Translations under genes and position numbers: made by a program | Assembly (NCBI GenBank): GCA_964486935.1 | Contig: CAZAPG010000017.1 | Coordinates: 1 to 64,000 of the forward strand | DNA length: 64,000 nucleotides | Reading direction: 5' to 3' | Source: CAZAPG01 sp964486935 | GTDB lineage: Bacteria; Chloroflexota; Anaerolineae; 4572-78; J111 | Notes under the pieces: generated by a model | Database searches by the model: none | What the model saw: the letters and a program-made list of their open reading frames with translations, nothing else | Told to the model about the DNA's origin: nothing | Shown here: in pieces, positions 51,711 to 60,691 of the stretch | How the letters are laid out: the number at the start of each line of letters is the position of its first letter | Numbering within the stretch: the first letter of the stretch is position 1

Positions 51711-52625
51711 ATGTTTAATCCATCCATTGTGTGTGCTTATCTGTACGTAATTACCCGGTACGGCTACCCGCCCCCGGCGGAAAACACGGAACTGTATCTG
51801 GAACAAATGAAGGCGCTGGGCTTTCAGAGCGTGGAGCTTGAAGGCATCCGTCACGAGCATCTGCTGGCGGTGTACAAGCGCCGGCAGGCAATTGCCAGCA
51901 AGGTGCAAGAACTGGGGCTGCAAGTGCCCTACTTTTGCGTGGTGCTGCCCGGCCTGGCCTCGGCCAACCCGCAGGAACGGGAGAGAAATTTGCAGCTATT
52001 TCAACAAGGCTGCGAAGTGGCCGCTTTGCTCAAGGCCAAAGGCGTGCTGGACAACGCGCCGCTGCCGCCTTATCTTTTTCCCGATGACATCCCCATTGTG
52101 CGCCACTTTGACGAAGCCGTGCTGCAAGCCGCTCACCTGCCGCCCGGCCTCAACTGGCGCAATTACTGGGCCGAACTGGTCGCCACCTATCAAACCGCCT
52201 GCGATATCGCCGCCGGATTTGGGTTGACCTACCAGATGCACCCCTGTTTGGGCGTGCTGGCCTGCACCACCGAAGGGTTTCTCTATTTCCGCGATGCCGT
52301 CAAACGCGACAACCTGCGCTTCAACCTGGATACCGCCAACCAGTTTGTGCTCAAAGACAACCTGGCCCTGTCGCTGCGGCGGCTGGCCGGTAGCATCGAC
52401 TATATCCACCTGTCAGATAACCGGGGCCAGCAGGTCGAGCATCTGGTTCCGGGCCAGGGAGCCATCAACTGGGAAACTTTTTTTGAAACGCTGGATTTGG
52501 CCGGCTTCAATGGCCAGATTGGCGTAGACGTTGGCGGCCACGAGTCGGAGGTGGGCGAGTTGGACGCCGCCTACCGGCAAACCGCCGCCTGGATAGAAAA
52601 ACAAAGGAACAACCATGAACCTTGA
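51711..52625 (+). CDS. Sugar phosphate isomerase/epimerase-like TIM barrel (xylose isomerase-like)
   Basis: 304 aa with an AGGAGG site 5 bases before the ATG. It has the AP-endonuclease-2/xylose isomerase-like TIM-barrel pattern: GFQSVELEGIRHEHL, YQMHPCLGVL, RFNLDTANQFV, IDYIHLSDNRG and IGVDVGGHES. These provide the glutamate, aspartate and histidines for a divalent metal. Family members isomerise or epimerise keto sugars and related acids. It overlaps the SDR start by 11 bases, so both probably act in consecutive steps. Confidence 0.83.
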   Translation: MFNPSIVCAYLYVITRYGYPPPAENTELYLEQMKALGFQSVELEGIRHEHLLAVYKRRQAIASKVQELGLQVPYFCVVLPGLASANPQERERNLQLFQQGCEVAALLKAKGVLDNAPLPPYLFPDDIPIVRHFDEAVLQAAHLPPGLNWRNYWAELVATYQTACDIAAGFGLTYQMHPCLGVLACTTEGFLYFRDAVKRDNLRFNLDTANQFVLKDNLALSLRRLAGSIDYIHLSDNRGQQVEHLVPGQGAINWETFFETLDLAGFNGQIGVDVGGHESEVGELDAAYRQTAAWIEKQRNNHEP

Positions 52626-53448
52626 CGAATTGACCACCATGTATAATTTTAGCGGTCGCTCGGTGCTGATTACCGGCGGGGCCGGCGTGCTGGGCGGCGA
52701 GATTGCCTGCGCCCTGGTTGGCTGCAAGGCCAACGTAGCCATTGTAGACCGCAGCCCGGAAATGGCCGAGCGGCTGATTCACCGCTTTGAGCCGGCCGGC
52801 GGGCGGGCAATTATTGTTTACGGCGACGTGCTGAAACCGGAGGTGATGCAGGAAACCACCGGCCGGGTACTGGCCGAGTTCGGCCAGATTGATTGCCTGA
52901 TTAACGCCGCCGGCGGCAATAAACCCCAGGCCACCACCAACCCGGAATTATCCTTTTTTGACCTGCCGCCCGACGCCCTGCGCTTTGTGTTCGACCTGAA
53001 TATTCTGGGGACAATTCTGCCCTGCCAGATTGTCGGCAAACATATGGCCGGGCGCGGCGAGGGGGTCATCTTAAACATTTCCTCGATGAGCGCCTTTCGC
53101 CCGCTAACTCGCATTCCGGCTTACTCGGCGGCCAAGGCCGGGGTCAGCAACTTTACCCAATGGCTGGCCGTCCACATGGCCCAGGAATATTCGCCCAACA
53201 TTCGAGTTAACGCCATTGCTCCCGGCTTTTTTCTAACCGAGCAAAATCGCTTTCTGCTAACCAATCAAGAAACCGGCCAGCTTACCCCTCGCGGCCAAAG
53301 CATCATTGACCACACCCCGATGGGCCGTTTTGGCGGCCCCGAAGATTTGCTGGGCGCGGTCATGTGGCTACTCTCGCCGGCCTCGGCCTTTGTCACCGGC
53401 GTCGTCGTACCCATCGACGGCGGCTTTGCGGCCTACAGTGGGGTGTAA
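52615..53448 (+). CDS. Short-chain dehydrogenase, fructuronate reductase (UxuB)-like
   Basis: 277 aa. Cofactor-binding TGGAGVLGG, NAAGG, catalytic serine in ISSMS and the YSAAK Tyr/Lys pair, with C-terminal FVTGVVVPIDGGF. The wording resembles SDR-type D-mannonate oxidoreductases of Bacillus and relatives, which reduce fructuronate to mannonate. Its position between UxaE and UxaC supports that role. Other SDR sugar dehydrogenases cannot be excluded. AAAGGA precedes the ATG. Confidence 0.8.
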   Translation: MNLDELTTMYNFSGRSVLITGGAGVLGGEIACALVGCKANVAIVDRSPEMAERLIHRFEPAGGRAIIVYGDVLKPEVMQETTGRVLAEFGQIDCLINAAGGNKPQATTNPELSFFDLPPDALRFVFDLNILGTILPCQIVGKHMAGRGEGVILNISSMSAFRPLTRIPAYSAAKAGVSNFTQWLAVHMAQEYSPNIRVNAIAPGFFLTEQNRFLLTNQETGQLTPRGQSIIDHTPMGRFGGPEDLLGAVMWLLSPASAFVTGVVVPIDGGFAAYSGV

Positions 53449-53462
53449 CGCCGCCCGGAATA

Positions 53463-53617
53463 AAAAAAGGAGAACTACTCAGCCTGCGGCGTCCGCCTCG
53501 AGCTAAAGCTCAAGGCTAATAGCTGATTTCCAGCCGACTTGAGTCGGCTTTGGCTACTTAGCCTGGGGTTTTAACTCCTGGCGACAGGTGGCTGAGTAGT
53601 TACAAAAAAGGAGAACT
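53463..53617. mobile_element. Small palindromic (MITE-like) element flanked by a 14-bp direct repeat
   Basis: Terminal inverted repeats AACTACTCAGCC (53473-53484) and GGCTGAGTAGTT (53590-53601) enclose about 105 bp. Internal palindromes are AGCCGACTTGAGTCGGCT near 53532 and a CCTGGGGTTTTAACTCCTGG-type stem. AAAAAAGGAGAACT occurs on both sides (53463-53476 and 53604-53617), like a target-site duplication. The right copy supplies the uxaC ribosome-binding site. No coding capacity. Confidence 0.65.
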
Positions 53618-53620
53618 TTG

Positions 53621-55048
53621 ATGCCAACCCGCCCCAAAATTCATCTGCCGGAGGAGCGTTACTTTGGCCCCGACGCCCGGCAAAAAGAGATTGCCGGCCA
53701 ATTGTACCAAAGCGTGGCCGGCCTGCCGCTTATCTGCCCGCACGGCCACGTTGACCCGCGCCTGTTTGCCGACCCCGATTATCGCTTCGGCAACCCGGCG
53801 GAATTGCTGATAATCCCCGACCACTACGTCTTTCGGATGCTCTACTCGCAGGGCGTTTCAATGGAAAGTCTGGGCATCCCCCGGCGCGATGGCGGGCCGG
53901 TTGAGACTGACCCGCGCAAAATCTGGCAAACCTTTGCCGACAACTTTTACCTGTTTCGCGGCACGCCCACCGGTATGTGGCTGGCCCACGAGCTGCGCGA
54001 CGTGTTTGGTGTTGAAGACAAACTGACCGGCGAGTCGGCCCAGGATATTTACGACCAGATTGCCGACAAACTGACTGCGCCGGACTTTACCCCGCGCCGC
54101 CTGTTTGAGCAGTTCAACATCGAAGTTCTCTGCACCACCGACGCCGCCACCGACCCGCTGGAGCATCACCGCGCCATCCGCGAGTCGGGCTGGGCCGGGC
54201 GAATTTTGCCGACCTTCCGGCCCGACGCGGTAGTCAACCTCGACGCGCCGGGCTGGGCCAAAAACATCGAGGCGTTGAGCCAGGTCAGCGGGATACAGGT
54301 CCACAATTATCAAACTTACATTCAGGCCCTGGAAAACCGCCGCGCCCACTTCAAAACGATGGGCGCAACCGCCACCGACCACGCCGCGCTGACCCCCTAC
54401 ACCGAGGAACTATCGCCGCAAGAGGCGGATACAATTTTTCAACGCGCCCTCAAAGGGCAGGCCGGCGCCGATGATGCGCGTCGCTTTACGGCCCACATGC
54501 TGCTGGAAAACGCCCGCATGAGCGTGGACGATGGGCTGGTGATGCAGCTTCACCCCGGCTCGCTGCGCAATCACAACTTGCTGATTTTTGAGCATTTTGG
54601 TCCCGATATGGGGGCCGACATCCCCACCCCTACCGAGTACACCCGCAACCTGCGCCCGCTGCTCAACAAGTTTGGCAACGATGCGCGCTTCAGCCTGATT
54701 CTGTTTACGCTGGATGAAACCACCTACGCCCGCGAGCTGGCTCCGCTGGCCGGGCACTATCCGGCGGTCAAGTTGGGGCCGCCCTGGTGGTTTTACGACA
54801 GCCTGGAAGGGATGCGGCGCTACCGCGAGCAGGTGGTTGAAACCGCCGGGCTGTACAACACCGCCGGTTTTAATGATGACACCCGCGCCTACCCCTCTAT
54901 CGCCGCCCGGCACGATTTGTGGCGGCGGGTGGATGCCAACTGGCTGGCCGGGCTGGTGCTGCGCGGCATTGTTGACATGAGCGACGCCGAGGCGATGATT
55001 CGCGCCTCGGCGTATGAGTTGGCGAAAACAGCTTACAAATTAGGATGA
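53621..55048 (+). CDS. uxaC: Uronate isomerase
   Basis: Start at the ATG at 53621 with AAGGAG 6 bases upstream; a TTG just before is unlikely. 475 aa, amidohydrolase-fold uronate isomerase. Signatures: CPHGHVDPRLFADPDYRFGNPAELLIIPDHYVFRMLY, LCTTDAATDPLEHH, FRPD, QLHPGSLRNHN and GFNDDTRAYPSI, containing the metal-binding HGH and catalytic Asp. It converts D-glucuronate to fructuronate and D-galacturonate to tagaturonate. It ends tail-to-tail with a 9-bp overlap on the DUF4349 gene. Confidence 0.95.
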   Translation: MPTRPKIHLPEERYFGPDARQKEIAGQLYQSVAGLPLICPHGHVDPRLFADPDYRFGNPAELLIIPDHYVFRMLYSQGVSMESLGIPRRDGGPVETDPRKIWQTFADNFYLFRGTPTGMWLAHELRDVFGVEDKLTGESAQDIYDQIADKLTAPDFTPRRLFEQFNIEVLCTTDAATDPLEHHRAIRESGWAGRILPTFRPDAVVNLDAPGWAKNIEALSQVSGIQVHNYQTYIQALENRRAHFKTMGATATDHAALTPYTEELSPQEADTIFQRALKGQAGADDARRFTAHMLLENARMSVDDGLVMQLHPGSLRNHNLLIFEHFGPDMGADIPTPTEYTRNLRPLLNKFGNDARFSLILFTLDETTYARELAPLAGHYPAVKLGPPWWFYDSLEGMRRYREQVVETAGLYNTAGFNDDTRAYPSIAARHDLWRRVDANWLAGLVLRGIVDMSDAEAMIRASAYELAKTAYKLG

Positions 55049-56044
55049 AGGCCGGCGGACGTTTACATTTGCCGCCAACCGGCGCGCCAGCCGAAGCCCA
55101 ATCCAGAACACCACCACAAACGGCAGGGTGAAGGGTAAAATCACCACCACAAACCAGATGAGCAAATCAACGCCGGTTTGGAACAGCGCCTGGGCCGTGT
55201 GGCTGGTAACAGTGGTGGCCTTATCGAGCGTATTTGAGGCGCTCCACACAACCGGCGTGGGCGTGGGCGAAGGCGTTGGGCTGGGGGTGGGGGTTGGCAC
55301 AACCACCTGCGGCGAGAATTGCAGGGTGATAGTGGAAAAGGCGGCCCGGTCTTTTAGATAGGCCATCCGGCCCTTGACCTGCTCGATTTCCGCTTCGATG
55401 GCGGCCAACTGATTGCTCACTTTTAGCGACTCCTCAACCGTTTGGGCCTGCTCCAAAAAGGTGCGAATGCGGTCGGCGGTGGCTTCCAAATTGCGCAGCC
55501 GGGATTCCAGGTCAACAAATTCGTCGGTCACATCCTGGCCAGAGACGGTCTCGTTGGTGACTTCCACGGCCAGCTCCTTCAAGCGGCGCAGCATCTCCTC
55601 AAAATTTTCCGCCGGCACGCCGATGGTCAGCGTGGCGTGTTTGCCGTCATCGCTAAACCAGGTGCGGTTGCTGACCACATAGCCGCCATACTCGGTTACA
55701 ATGCCCAAACTGCGATTGATGGCCGTATCGGCGCTTTCCACGGTCAGTTGCACTTCGGCATTTTTGATGATGAGCCGGTTGTAGACGTTGGGCCGGTTGG
55801 TGGCCGGGCTGCCGGCGGCGCTTTCGTCTTCGGCGGCGGCCTGGGGAGCAACCACCGGCTCGACCTCCGGCTCGGCAGCTTCAATTACTTCTGCCGCTTC
55901 CTCGCGGGCGGGAGCCTCTGCCACCCGAACCGGCTCCGAGGCCGGCGCGCCGGCGCTACAGGCCGAAATCAGCAACATCAGCGCAACCGCTCCGGCCATT
56001 ACCAGATAATTGATTTTTGTTTTAGAAAATCGTTGACGGGTCAT
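55040..56044 (-). CDS. DUF4349-domain lipoprotein
   Basis: Start at the ATG at 56044 with AAAGGAG upstream; a frame to 56086 is longer but lacks this site. 334 aa. The lipobox LISAC is near residue 30, followed by an acidic Ala/Glu linker. The DUF4349 domain (about 85-270) holds a coiled coil (LESRLRNLEATADRIRTFLEQA, LAAIEAEIEQVKGRMAYL). A PTPTPSP linker and a C-terminal membrane helix (about 290-320) complete it. Function unknown; such proteins are anchored at both ends to the cytoplasmic membrane. It is divergent from the XRE-TPR gene. Confidence 0.88.
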   Translation of the reverse strand: MTRQRFSKTKINYLVMAGAVALMLLISACSAGAPASEPVRVAEAPAREEAAEVIEAAEPEVEPVVAPQAAAEDESAAGSPATNRPNVYNRLIIKNAEVQLTVESADTAINRSLGIVTEYGGYVVSNRTWFSDDGKHATLTIGVPAENFEEMLRRLKELAVEVTNETVSGQDVTDEFVDLESRLRNLEATADRIRTFLEQAQTVEESLKVSNQLAAIEAEIEQVKGRMAYLKDRAAFSTITLQFSPQVVVPTPTPSPTPSPTPTPVVWSASNTLDKATTVTSHTAQALFQTGVDLLIWFVVVILPFTLPFVVVFWIGLRLARRLAANVNVRRPSS

Positions 56045-56190
56045 TTTGCATACTCCTTTGGGTAAATGAATACTTTTGCCTTCCAAATTACCGTTACATC
56101 GGTTGCACTACAAGACCCACAACTGTTACATAGCGTGCAACAGGGCCGTCTATTGAAACTTCAGCCGGCCTTCGGTATAATGAGGCCGAC

Positions 56191-57942
56191 ATGGAAAGCT
56201 TCAACCAGCTATTCAACCGATATACGCAGCGGCTGGGCATCAGCGATAGCGAACTGGCCCGCGCCGTTGGCGTGAGTCGCCAAACCATCTTTCGCTGGCG
56301 CGAGGGCAGCACGGCCCGGCCTCGCCACCGTCAGGATGTGCTGTCTATTGCCCAAAAGCTGCGGCTAACGCCGGAAGAGCGCGACACGCTGCTGCTGTCT
56401 GCCGGGTTTGCGCCGGAGGCCATGCCGCCTGTGGATGAGTCAATTAACATTGCGGCAGGGGGGCAGGGGAGCAGCTCTTCGACAGGCTCAGGAACCGGGG
56501 CAGAGGAGCTAATTGAGACTGAACCCAATCCAAAACCCAAAATAGCCATCGGGCACTTCGTCCAAAATCAAAAATGGTTGGGTGGGGGCGTGGTAATTGT
56601 GGCCTTGCTGCTGGTAGTGGGGATGGGAAGCTGGTGGGCCGCCGGGGGATTTGCCACGCCCACGCCAACCCGCGCCGGCATTGCCCCGGCTGCCAGCGGC
56701 GAAACGCTGGTGCTGGTGACACATTTTGCCAACTACGCCAGCCAGCAGACAGGTTACAACGTGGCCGGTCGCCTGGCCGAGGCGCTGACCGAAGAGATTG
56801 AGCGGGCGCAACTGGCAGACGCGCGGGTAGCCATCTGGCCGGAGCCGGTGGCCGAGAGTGGGCCTGCGCTGCAAGCGGGTCGCGCCGTGAGCGCCACGCT
56901 GGTAATTTATGGCGAATACGACGCGGGCCGGGTAGTGGTAAAAATGGCCAGTCCGGCCAACCAGAACAGCTTCACCGACCCGGCTGTGCAGCGACATGTA
57001 GCAAATTTGCAAGAGCTAGCGGCGATCATCAACAGCGACCTGCCCCAGCAGATACGCTCGCCGGCGCTGATTGCGCTGGGGCAAATCTCGCTGGGGGAAA
57101 ATAATCTGGACCGCGCAAAAACGCTGTTACTGCAAGCGCGTAACAATTTGCAAAACAATCCGCCGGTTGACAGCCAGACGGTGGGGTTGGTCAATTTTTA
57201 TCTGGGCGTAGCTTACCAGCACAGTAACCCGCCCAATCTGGATGCGGCCATTGAAGCCTACAGCCAGGCCCTTGAAAACTGGCCGAGTATGATTTCCTCG
57301 CTGCTCAACCGGGCCGCCGCGTATGAAGCCCGCAAACTACCCGGCGATTTGGAGCGCGCCCGGCGCGACGCCGAGCGCGTGGTTGAAATTGCCCCGGATT
57401 GGGCTTCGGGTTACAACAACCGGGCCTCGATTTTGATGAATCTGGGCGGCGAGTCGAATTTGAAACAAGCCCTGGCCGACCTTGATACGGCGCTGTTGCT
57501 GAAGCCGGATTTTCCCGAAGCCTATTTGAACAAGGCGTTCATTTTTGTGCGGCAGGGGCAATCAACGGCTCAGGTTACGCCGCTGCTGGAAAAGGCGCTG
57601 GAGCTTCGCCCCGGTTACGGCACGGCGCTCAACTCGCTCTGCTGGGGGTACGCGCTGGAACAGCAGCCGGAGGCGGCCATGCCCTACTGCCAGCAGGCCG
57701 TTCAGGCCGAACCCAGGCCGCTTTTTTACGATAGCCGGGGTCTGGCTTATGCCCTGCTCAACAACTATCCGGCGGCGATTGAGGATTTTGAGCGTTATAT
57801 CGACTGGCTGGAAGCGCAACCGGGGGACACCTGGCAAATTGAGCTGACCCGCCGCCGCGAATGGGTGGCCGCTTTGGCTGTCGGCGAAAACCCTTTTACC
57901 CCGGAACTACTGGCCGAATTGCGCCGCGAGTTTGGGCAGTAA
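56191..57942 (+). CDS. XRE-type HTH, single-TM, TPR membrane protein
   Basis: 583 aa. An N-terminal Cro/C1 helix-turn-helix (about 5-65: ISDSELARAVGVSRQTIFRWREG) is followed by a low-complexity acidic linker. A membrane helix lies at about 130-152 (LGGGVVIVALLLVVGMGSWWAA) and the outer region has TPR repeats (about 290-560: AIEAYSQALENWPSMI, AYLNKAFIFVRQG, PAAIEDFERYIDW). This suggests a membrane-tethered DNA-binding or RodZ-like scaffold protein. No specific target is known. The DUF4349 gene is divergently transcribed. Confidence 0.83.
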   Translation: MESFNQLFNRYTQRLGISDSELARAVGVSRQTIFRWREGSTARPRHRQDVLSIAQKLRLTPEERDTLLLSAGFAPEAMPPVDESINIAAGGQGSSSSTGSGTGAEELIETEPNPKPKIAIGHFVQNQKWLGGGVVIVALLLVVGMGSWWAAGGFATPTPTRAGIAPAASGETLVLVTHFANYASQQTGYNVAGRLAEALTEEIERAQLADARVAIWPEPVAESGPALQAGRAVSATLVIYGEYDAGRVVVKMASPANQNSFTDPAVQRHVANLQELAAIINSDLPQQIRSPALIALGQISLGENNLDRAKTLLLQARNNLQNNPPVDSQTVGLVNFYLGVAYQHSNPPNLDAAIEAYSQALENWPSMISSLLNRAAAYEARKLPGDLERARRDAERVVEIAPDWASGYNNRASILMNLGGESNLKQALADLDTALLLKPDFPEAYLNKAFIFVRQGQSTAQVTPLLEKALELRPGYGTALNSLCWGYALEQQPEAAMPYCQQAVQAEPRPLFYDSRGLAYALLNNYPAAIEDFERYIDWLEAQPGDTWQIELTRRREWVAALAVGENPFTPELLAELRREFGQ

Positions 57943-57972
57943 AATATCTCTCTACATGAGGAGCAGCTACAA

Positions 57973-58932
57973 ATGTTAAAACTGCGCGATATTATGCAGG
58001 CGCACCGGCGCATCAAACCCTACATCCGGCCTGCGCCGCTGGCGCAGAGCCAGGCGTTGAGCGAGCAGAGCGGGGCCAATGTCTGGCTCAAGCTGGAGTG
58101 TCGCCAGCCCACCGGCAGTTTCAAGGTAAGGGGGGCCACGCACAAAATGATGGCCCTGGGCGAGGCGGCCCATTCAAAGGGGGTGGTTACAGCCAGCGCC
58201 GGCAATCATGGCCTTGGCGTCGCGTTTGCGGCCAGGGCGCTGGGATTGGAGAATGTGACCATTTTTGTGCCGGAAACGACGCCCACAGCCAAAGTAGCCA
58301 AGTTACGCCGTTTTCCCATCACGCTGCAACAGGTGGGCCAAACGTATGAGGACGCCCACCAGGCCGCCGAGGCATTTGCCGCAGAATCTGGCGCAATCTA
58401 CATTCCGGCATATGACGACCCGCAGGTAATTGCCGGGGCCGGAACCTGCGGCCTGGAAATTATGCAAGAATTACCTGCCGTTGACGTTATTATTACGCCG
58501 ATTGGCGGCGGCGGGCTGATGGCCGGAATTGCGGTAGCGGCCAAAGGAGTCAACCCCGGCAGCCGCTTGATTGGGGTGCAGCCGGCTGCCTCGCCGGCGG
58601 CCAAACTCTCGTTTGAGCAAAACAGGCCCATTGACCCCTACAACCACGAACCCACCATTGCCGATGGGCTGGCCGGTGGCTTTGGGGCGCATCCCTTTTA
58701 CATTGCCCGTACCTTGATTGATGAAATATTGCTTTTCAGCGAGGCCGAGCTGCGGCGGTCAATCTACACCCTGGTTGACCGGGAACAACTGGTGGTTGAA
58801 GCTTCTGGGGCTATTGCCATTGCCCCATTGCTGGCAGAAAATCAACCCTTTGCCGGGCAAACCGTTGTGTGCGTGCTAACCGGGGCCAATATCGACACCC
58901 GCTTGCTGGCAGAAATCTTGAACGGTGGCTAG
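57973..58932 (+). CDS. PLP-dependent threonine dehydratase/serine racemase-like enzyme
   Basis: 319 aa, fold-type II PLP enzyme. The Schiff-base lysine is K51 in TGSFKVRGA. The phosphate or substrate loop is SAGNHGLG (75-82) and the glycine loop is PIGGGGLMAGI. It lacks the C-terminal ACT-like regulatory domain of biosynthetic IlvA, so it resembles catabolic threonine dehydratase, serine racemase or an ectoine-type dehydratase. GAGGAG precedes the ATG. An inverted repeat and a strong promoter for the next unit follow. Confidence 0.88.
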   Translation: MLKLRDIMQAHRRIKPYIRPAPLAQSQALSEQSGANVWLKLECRQPTGSFKVRGATHKMMALGEAAHSKGVVTASAGNHGLGVAFAARALGLENVTIFVPETTPTAKVAKLRRFPITLQQVGQTYEDAHQAAEAFAAESGAIYIPAYDDPQVIAGAGTCGLEIMQELPAVDVIITPIGGGGLMAGIAVAAKGVNPGSRLIGVQPAASPAAKLSFEQNRPIDPYNHEPTIADGLAGGFGAHPFYIARTLIDEILLFSEAELRRSIYTLVDREQLVVEASGAIAIAPLLAENQPFAGQTVVCVLTGANIDTRLLAEILNGG

Positions 58933-58960
58933 CGCAGGGGAAAAATTAACTTTGCGTTGG

Positions 58961-58989
58961 TTGACAACGCCCCTGCTTTATGCCATAAT
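58961..58989 (+). promoter_or_regulatory. Consensus promoter of the structured leader
   Basis: TTGACA (58961-58966) and CATAAT (58984-58989) with exact 17-bp spacing predict transcription from about 58996. A 7-bp inverted repeat (GCAGGGG/CCCCTGC, 58934-58976) overlaps the spacer. Confidence 0.75.
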
Positions 58990-59021
58990 ATCACCATCGT
59001 GCAGGGTAAATAATATAGCCC

Positions 59022-59133
59022 TCACCTCCAAACTCGCTATCCCAATACAAGGAGGTGATGCTAATGAATGGCAGTAGTAGCATGTTCAGCGCCGTAGCAT
59101 CACCTCCAGTCAATGGATAAGATGCTACGGCGC
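59022..59133 (+). promoter_or_regulatory. Leader RNA with mutually exclusive helices around a perfect Shine-Dalgarno
   Basis: Segment B GGAGGTGATGCTA (59051-59063) pairs perfectly with C TAGCATCACCTCC (59095-59107). Segment D GCGCCGTAGCATC (59089-59101) pairs perfectly with E GATGCTACGGCGC (59121-59133). C and D share seven bases, so the two 13-bp helices exclude each other. A third complement TCACCTCC lies at 59022-59029. Pairing B:C would hide the ribosome-binding site of the short ORF at 59064. Confidence 0.7.
59064..59120 (+). CDS. 18-codon leader ORF
   Basis: ATG preceded at ideal distance by AAGGAGGTGAT, an 11-base complement to the usual 16S rRNA 3' end. Encodes MNGSSSMFSAVASPPVNG. 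Its coding sequence contains both helix-forming segments C and D, so ribosome position should decide which helix forms. No homologous peptide recognised. Confidence 0.55.
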   Translation: MNGSSSMFSAVASPPVNG

Positions 59134-59136
59134 GGC

Positions 59137-59171
59137 AAGGGGTCACACACAGTTGTGGCCCTTTGTTTTTT
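59137..59171 (+). terminator. Terminator-like hairpin ahead of the TPR gene
   Basis: AAGGG/CCCTT and CACA/TGTG stems with a small internal loop, followed by TGTTTTTT. It lies between the leader ORF and the TPR gene start, so it could attenuate that gene or end a free-standing RNA of about 175 bases. Confidence 0.55.
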
Positions 59172-59200
59172 GTAACGATTTCTTCCCTTTTGGAGCAACG

Positions 59201-60688
59201 TTGGCCGATCAATCATCCCCTCAAGAAAATGCTATCGACGCGCTGACGGCGCAGATTGAGCGCAACCCCACCGACGGGCAGGTCTATTACCGGCGGGCCG
59301 AAGCCTACGCAGAAGCCGGTCACTACCAGCAAGCCCTGGCAGATTACAACCAGGCAAGTGCGCTAACCCCCAACAACCCCCAAATTTATTACAAGCGCGG
59401 CAATATTTACCGGCGACTGAGCCAACTCCAGCCGGCGCTGGCCGATTTTACGCAGGCGCTTCAGCTCGACCCGCAATACCAGCCGGCCTGGGTGGGGCAG
59501 GGCAATGTTTATTTTGAGCAGCAAAATTACCGCCGGGCTATCGAGTCGTACAGCCGGGCCATTGCGCTGAATCCACATTACGCCAGCGCGCTTTACAACC
59601 GAGGCCAAAGTTTTTTGGCCCTTGATGATGATGAGGCCGCGCTGGCCGATTTTGAGGCCATTCTCAAACTCGAGTCGGATGACGCGGCGGCTCTGCTCAA
59701 TCGAGCCAATATTCGGGCCAAAAAGAACAACTACCCGCAAGCCATTGCCGATTATACTCAGGCCATTGCGCTTGACCCGCAAGACAGCATAGCCTTTATC
59801 AACCGGGCCAGATGTTACGCCGAAACCGGCAACCTCAACCAGGCCATGGCCGACTACTCGGAGGCCATCAGGTTAAGCCCCCGCGATGCCAGAGCCTACG
59901 CCGGGCGGGCGATGATTCACCAACAGTTAGATGATTATGCCCAGGCCATTGCCGATTATGATGAGGCGCTGCGCCTGAAACCGGACGAGAGCAAAATATA
60001 CATCAGCCGCGCTCTGGCCCATTTTCACCAGGGCAACGATGAGCAGGCGCTCAGCGACTACGCCCAGGCCATCCGCTACAACCCCAAAGATGGACGGGCC
60101 GCAATGGGGCGGGCGCTGATTTATTACCGGCAGGGGGATTTCCGGCGGGCCTGGGTAAATTTTGACCAGGCGTTTCGGCTGGATGAGACGCTGGCAGCGG
60201 CGCTCATTGGCCGGGGCGATTCGGCCCGGCAGTTGGGCGATATCGAACAGGCGCTTGAAGATTACAGCCAGGCAATCAGACTTGAACCCGGCAACAGCGC
60301 CGCATTCGTCAAGCGGGGCAATCTTTATGCCCAACAAAATGACTACACGCAGGCTGTTGCCGATTACTCCCAGGCCATCCATCTGAACCCTGACGAGGCC
60401 GACCTTTATTTCAACCGGGGCAGCGCCTATCATCATCTGAAAAATTACCCCCAGGCGCTGGCCGACTATCAGGCCGCCGTCCGGCTGAATCCGGGCGAGG
60501 CGCACGCCTATTACAATATGGCCTGCATCTTTGCCTCTACGGATGAGCCGGAGCAGTCAATTAGATACCTGCGGCGGGCGTTTGAAGCTGGGATGAGCCT
60601 GCCTGCCGAAGCTATCAAAACCGATCCCGATTTTGCAGGTCTGCAAAGCGACCCGCAATTTCAGGCGTTGTTAGAAAAGTATCTCTAA
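59201..60688 (+). CDS. TPR-repeat protein
   Basis: Start at the TTG at 59201 with TTGGAG 5 bases upstream; the frame back to 59153 overlaps the terminator-like hairpin. 495 aa made almost wholly of about fourteen 34-residue TPR units (for example YYRRAEAYAEAGHYQQALADYNQA, each with the alternating Y/G/A/L pattern). A shorter C-terminal segment (YNMACIFASTDEPEQSIRYL) follows. No signal peptide or membrane helix. It probably acts as a protein-interaction scaffold. Expression may be governed by the structured leader just upstream. Confidence 0.85.
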   Translation: MADQSSPQENAIDALTAQIERNPTDGQVYYRRAEAYAEAGHYQQALADYNQASALTPNNPQIYYKRGNIYRRLSQLQPALADFTQALQLDPQYQPAWVGQGNVYFEQQNYRRAIESYSRAIALNPHYASALYNRGQSFLALDDDEAALADFEAILKLESDDAAALLNRANIRAKKNNYPQAIADYTQAIALDPQDSIAFINRARCYAETGNLNQAMADYSEAIRLSPRDARAYAGRAMIHQQLDDYAQAIADYDEALRLKPDESKIYISRALAHFHQGNDEQALSDYAQAIRYNPKDGRAAMGRALIYYRQGDFRRAWVNFDQAFRLDETLAAALIGRGDSARQLGDIEQALEDYSQAIRLEPGNSAAFVKRGNLYAQQNDYTQAVADYSQAIHLNPDEADLYFNRGSAYHHLKNYPQALADYQAAVRLNPGEAHAYYNMACIFASTDEPEQSIRYLRRAFEAGMSLPAEAIKTDPDFAGLQSDPQFQALLEKYL

Positions 60689-60691
60689 ATT

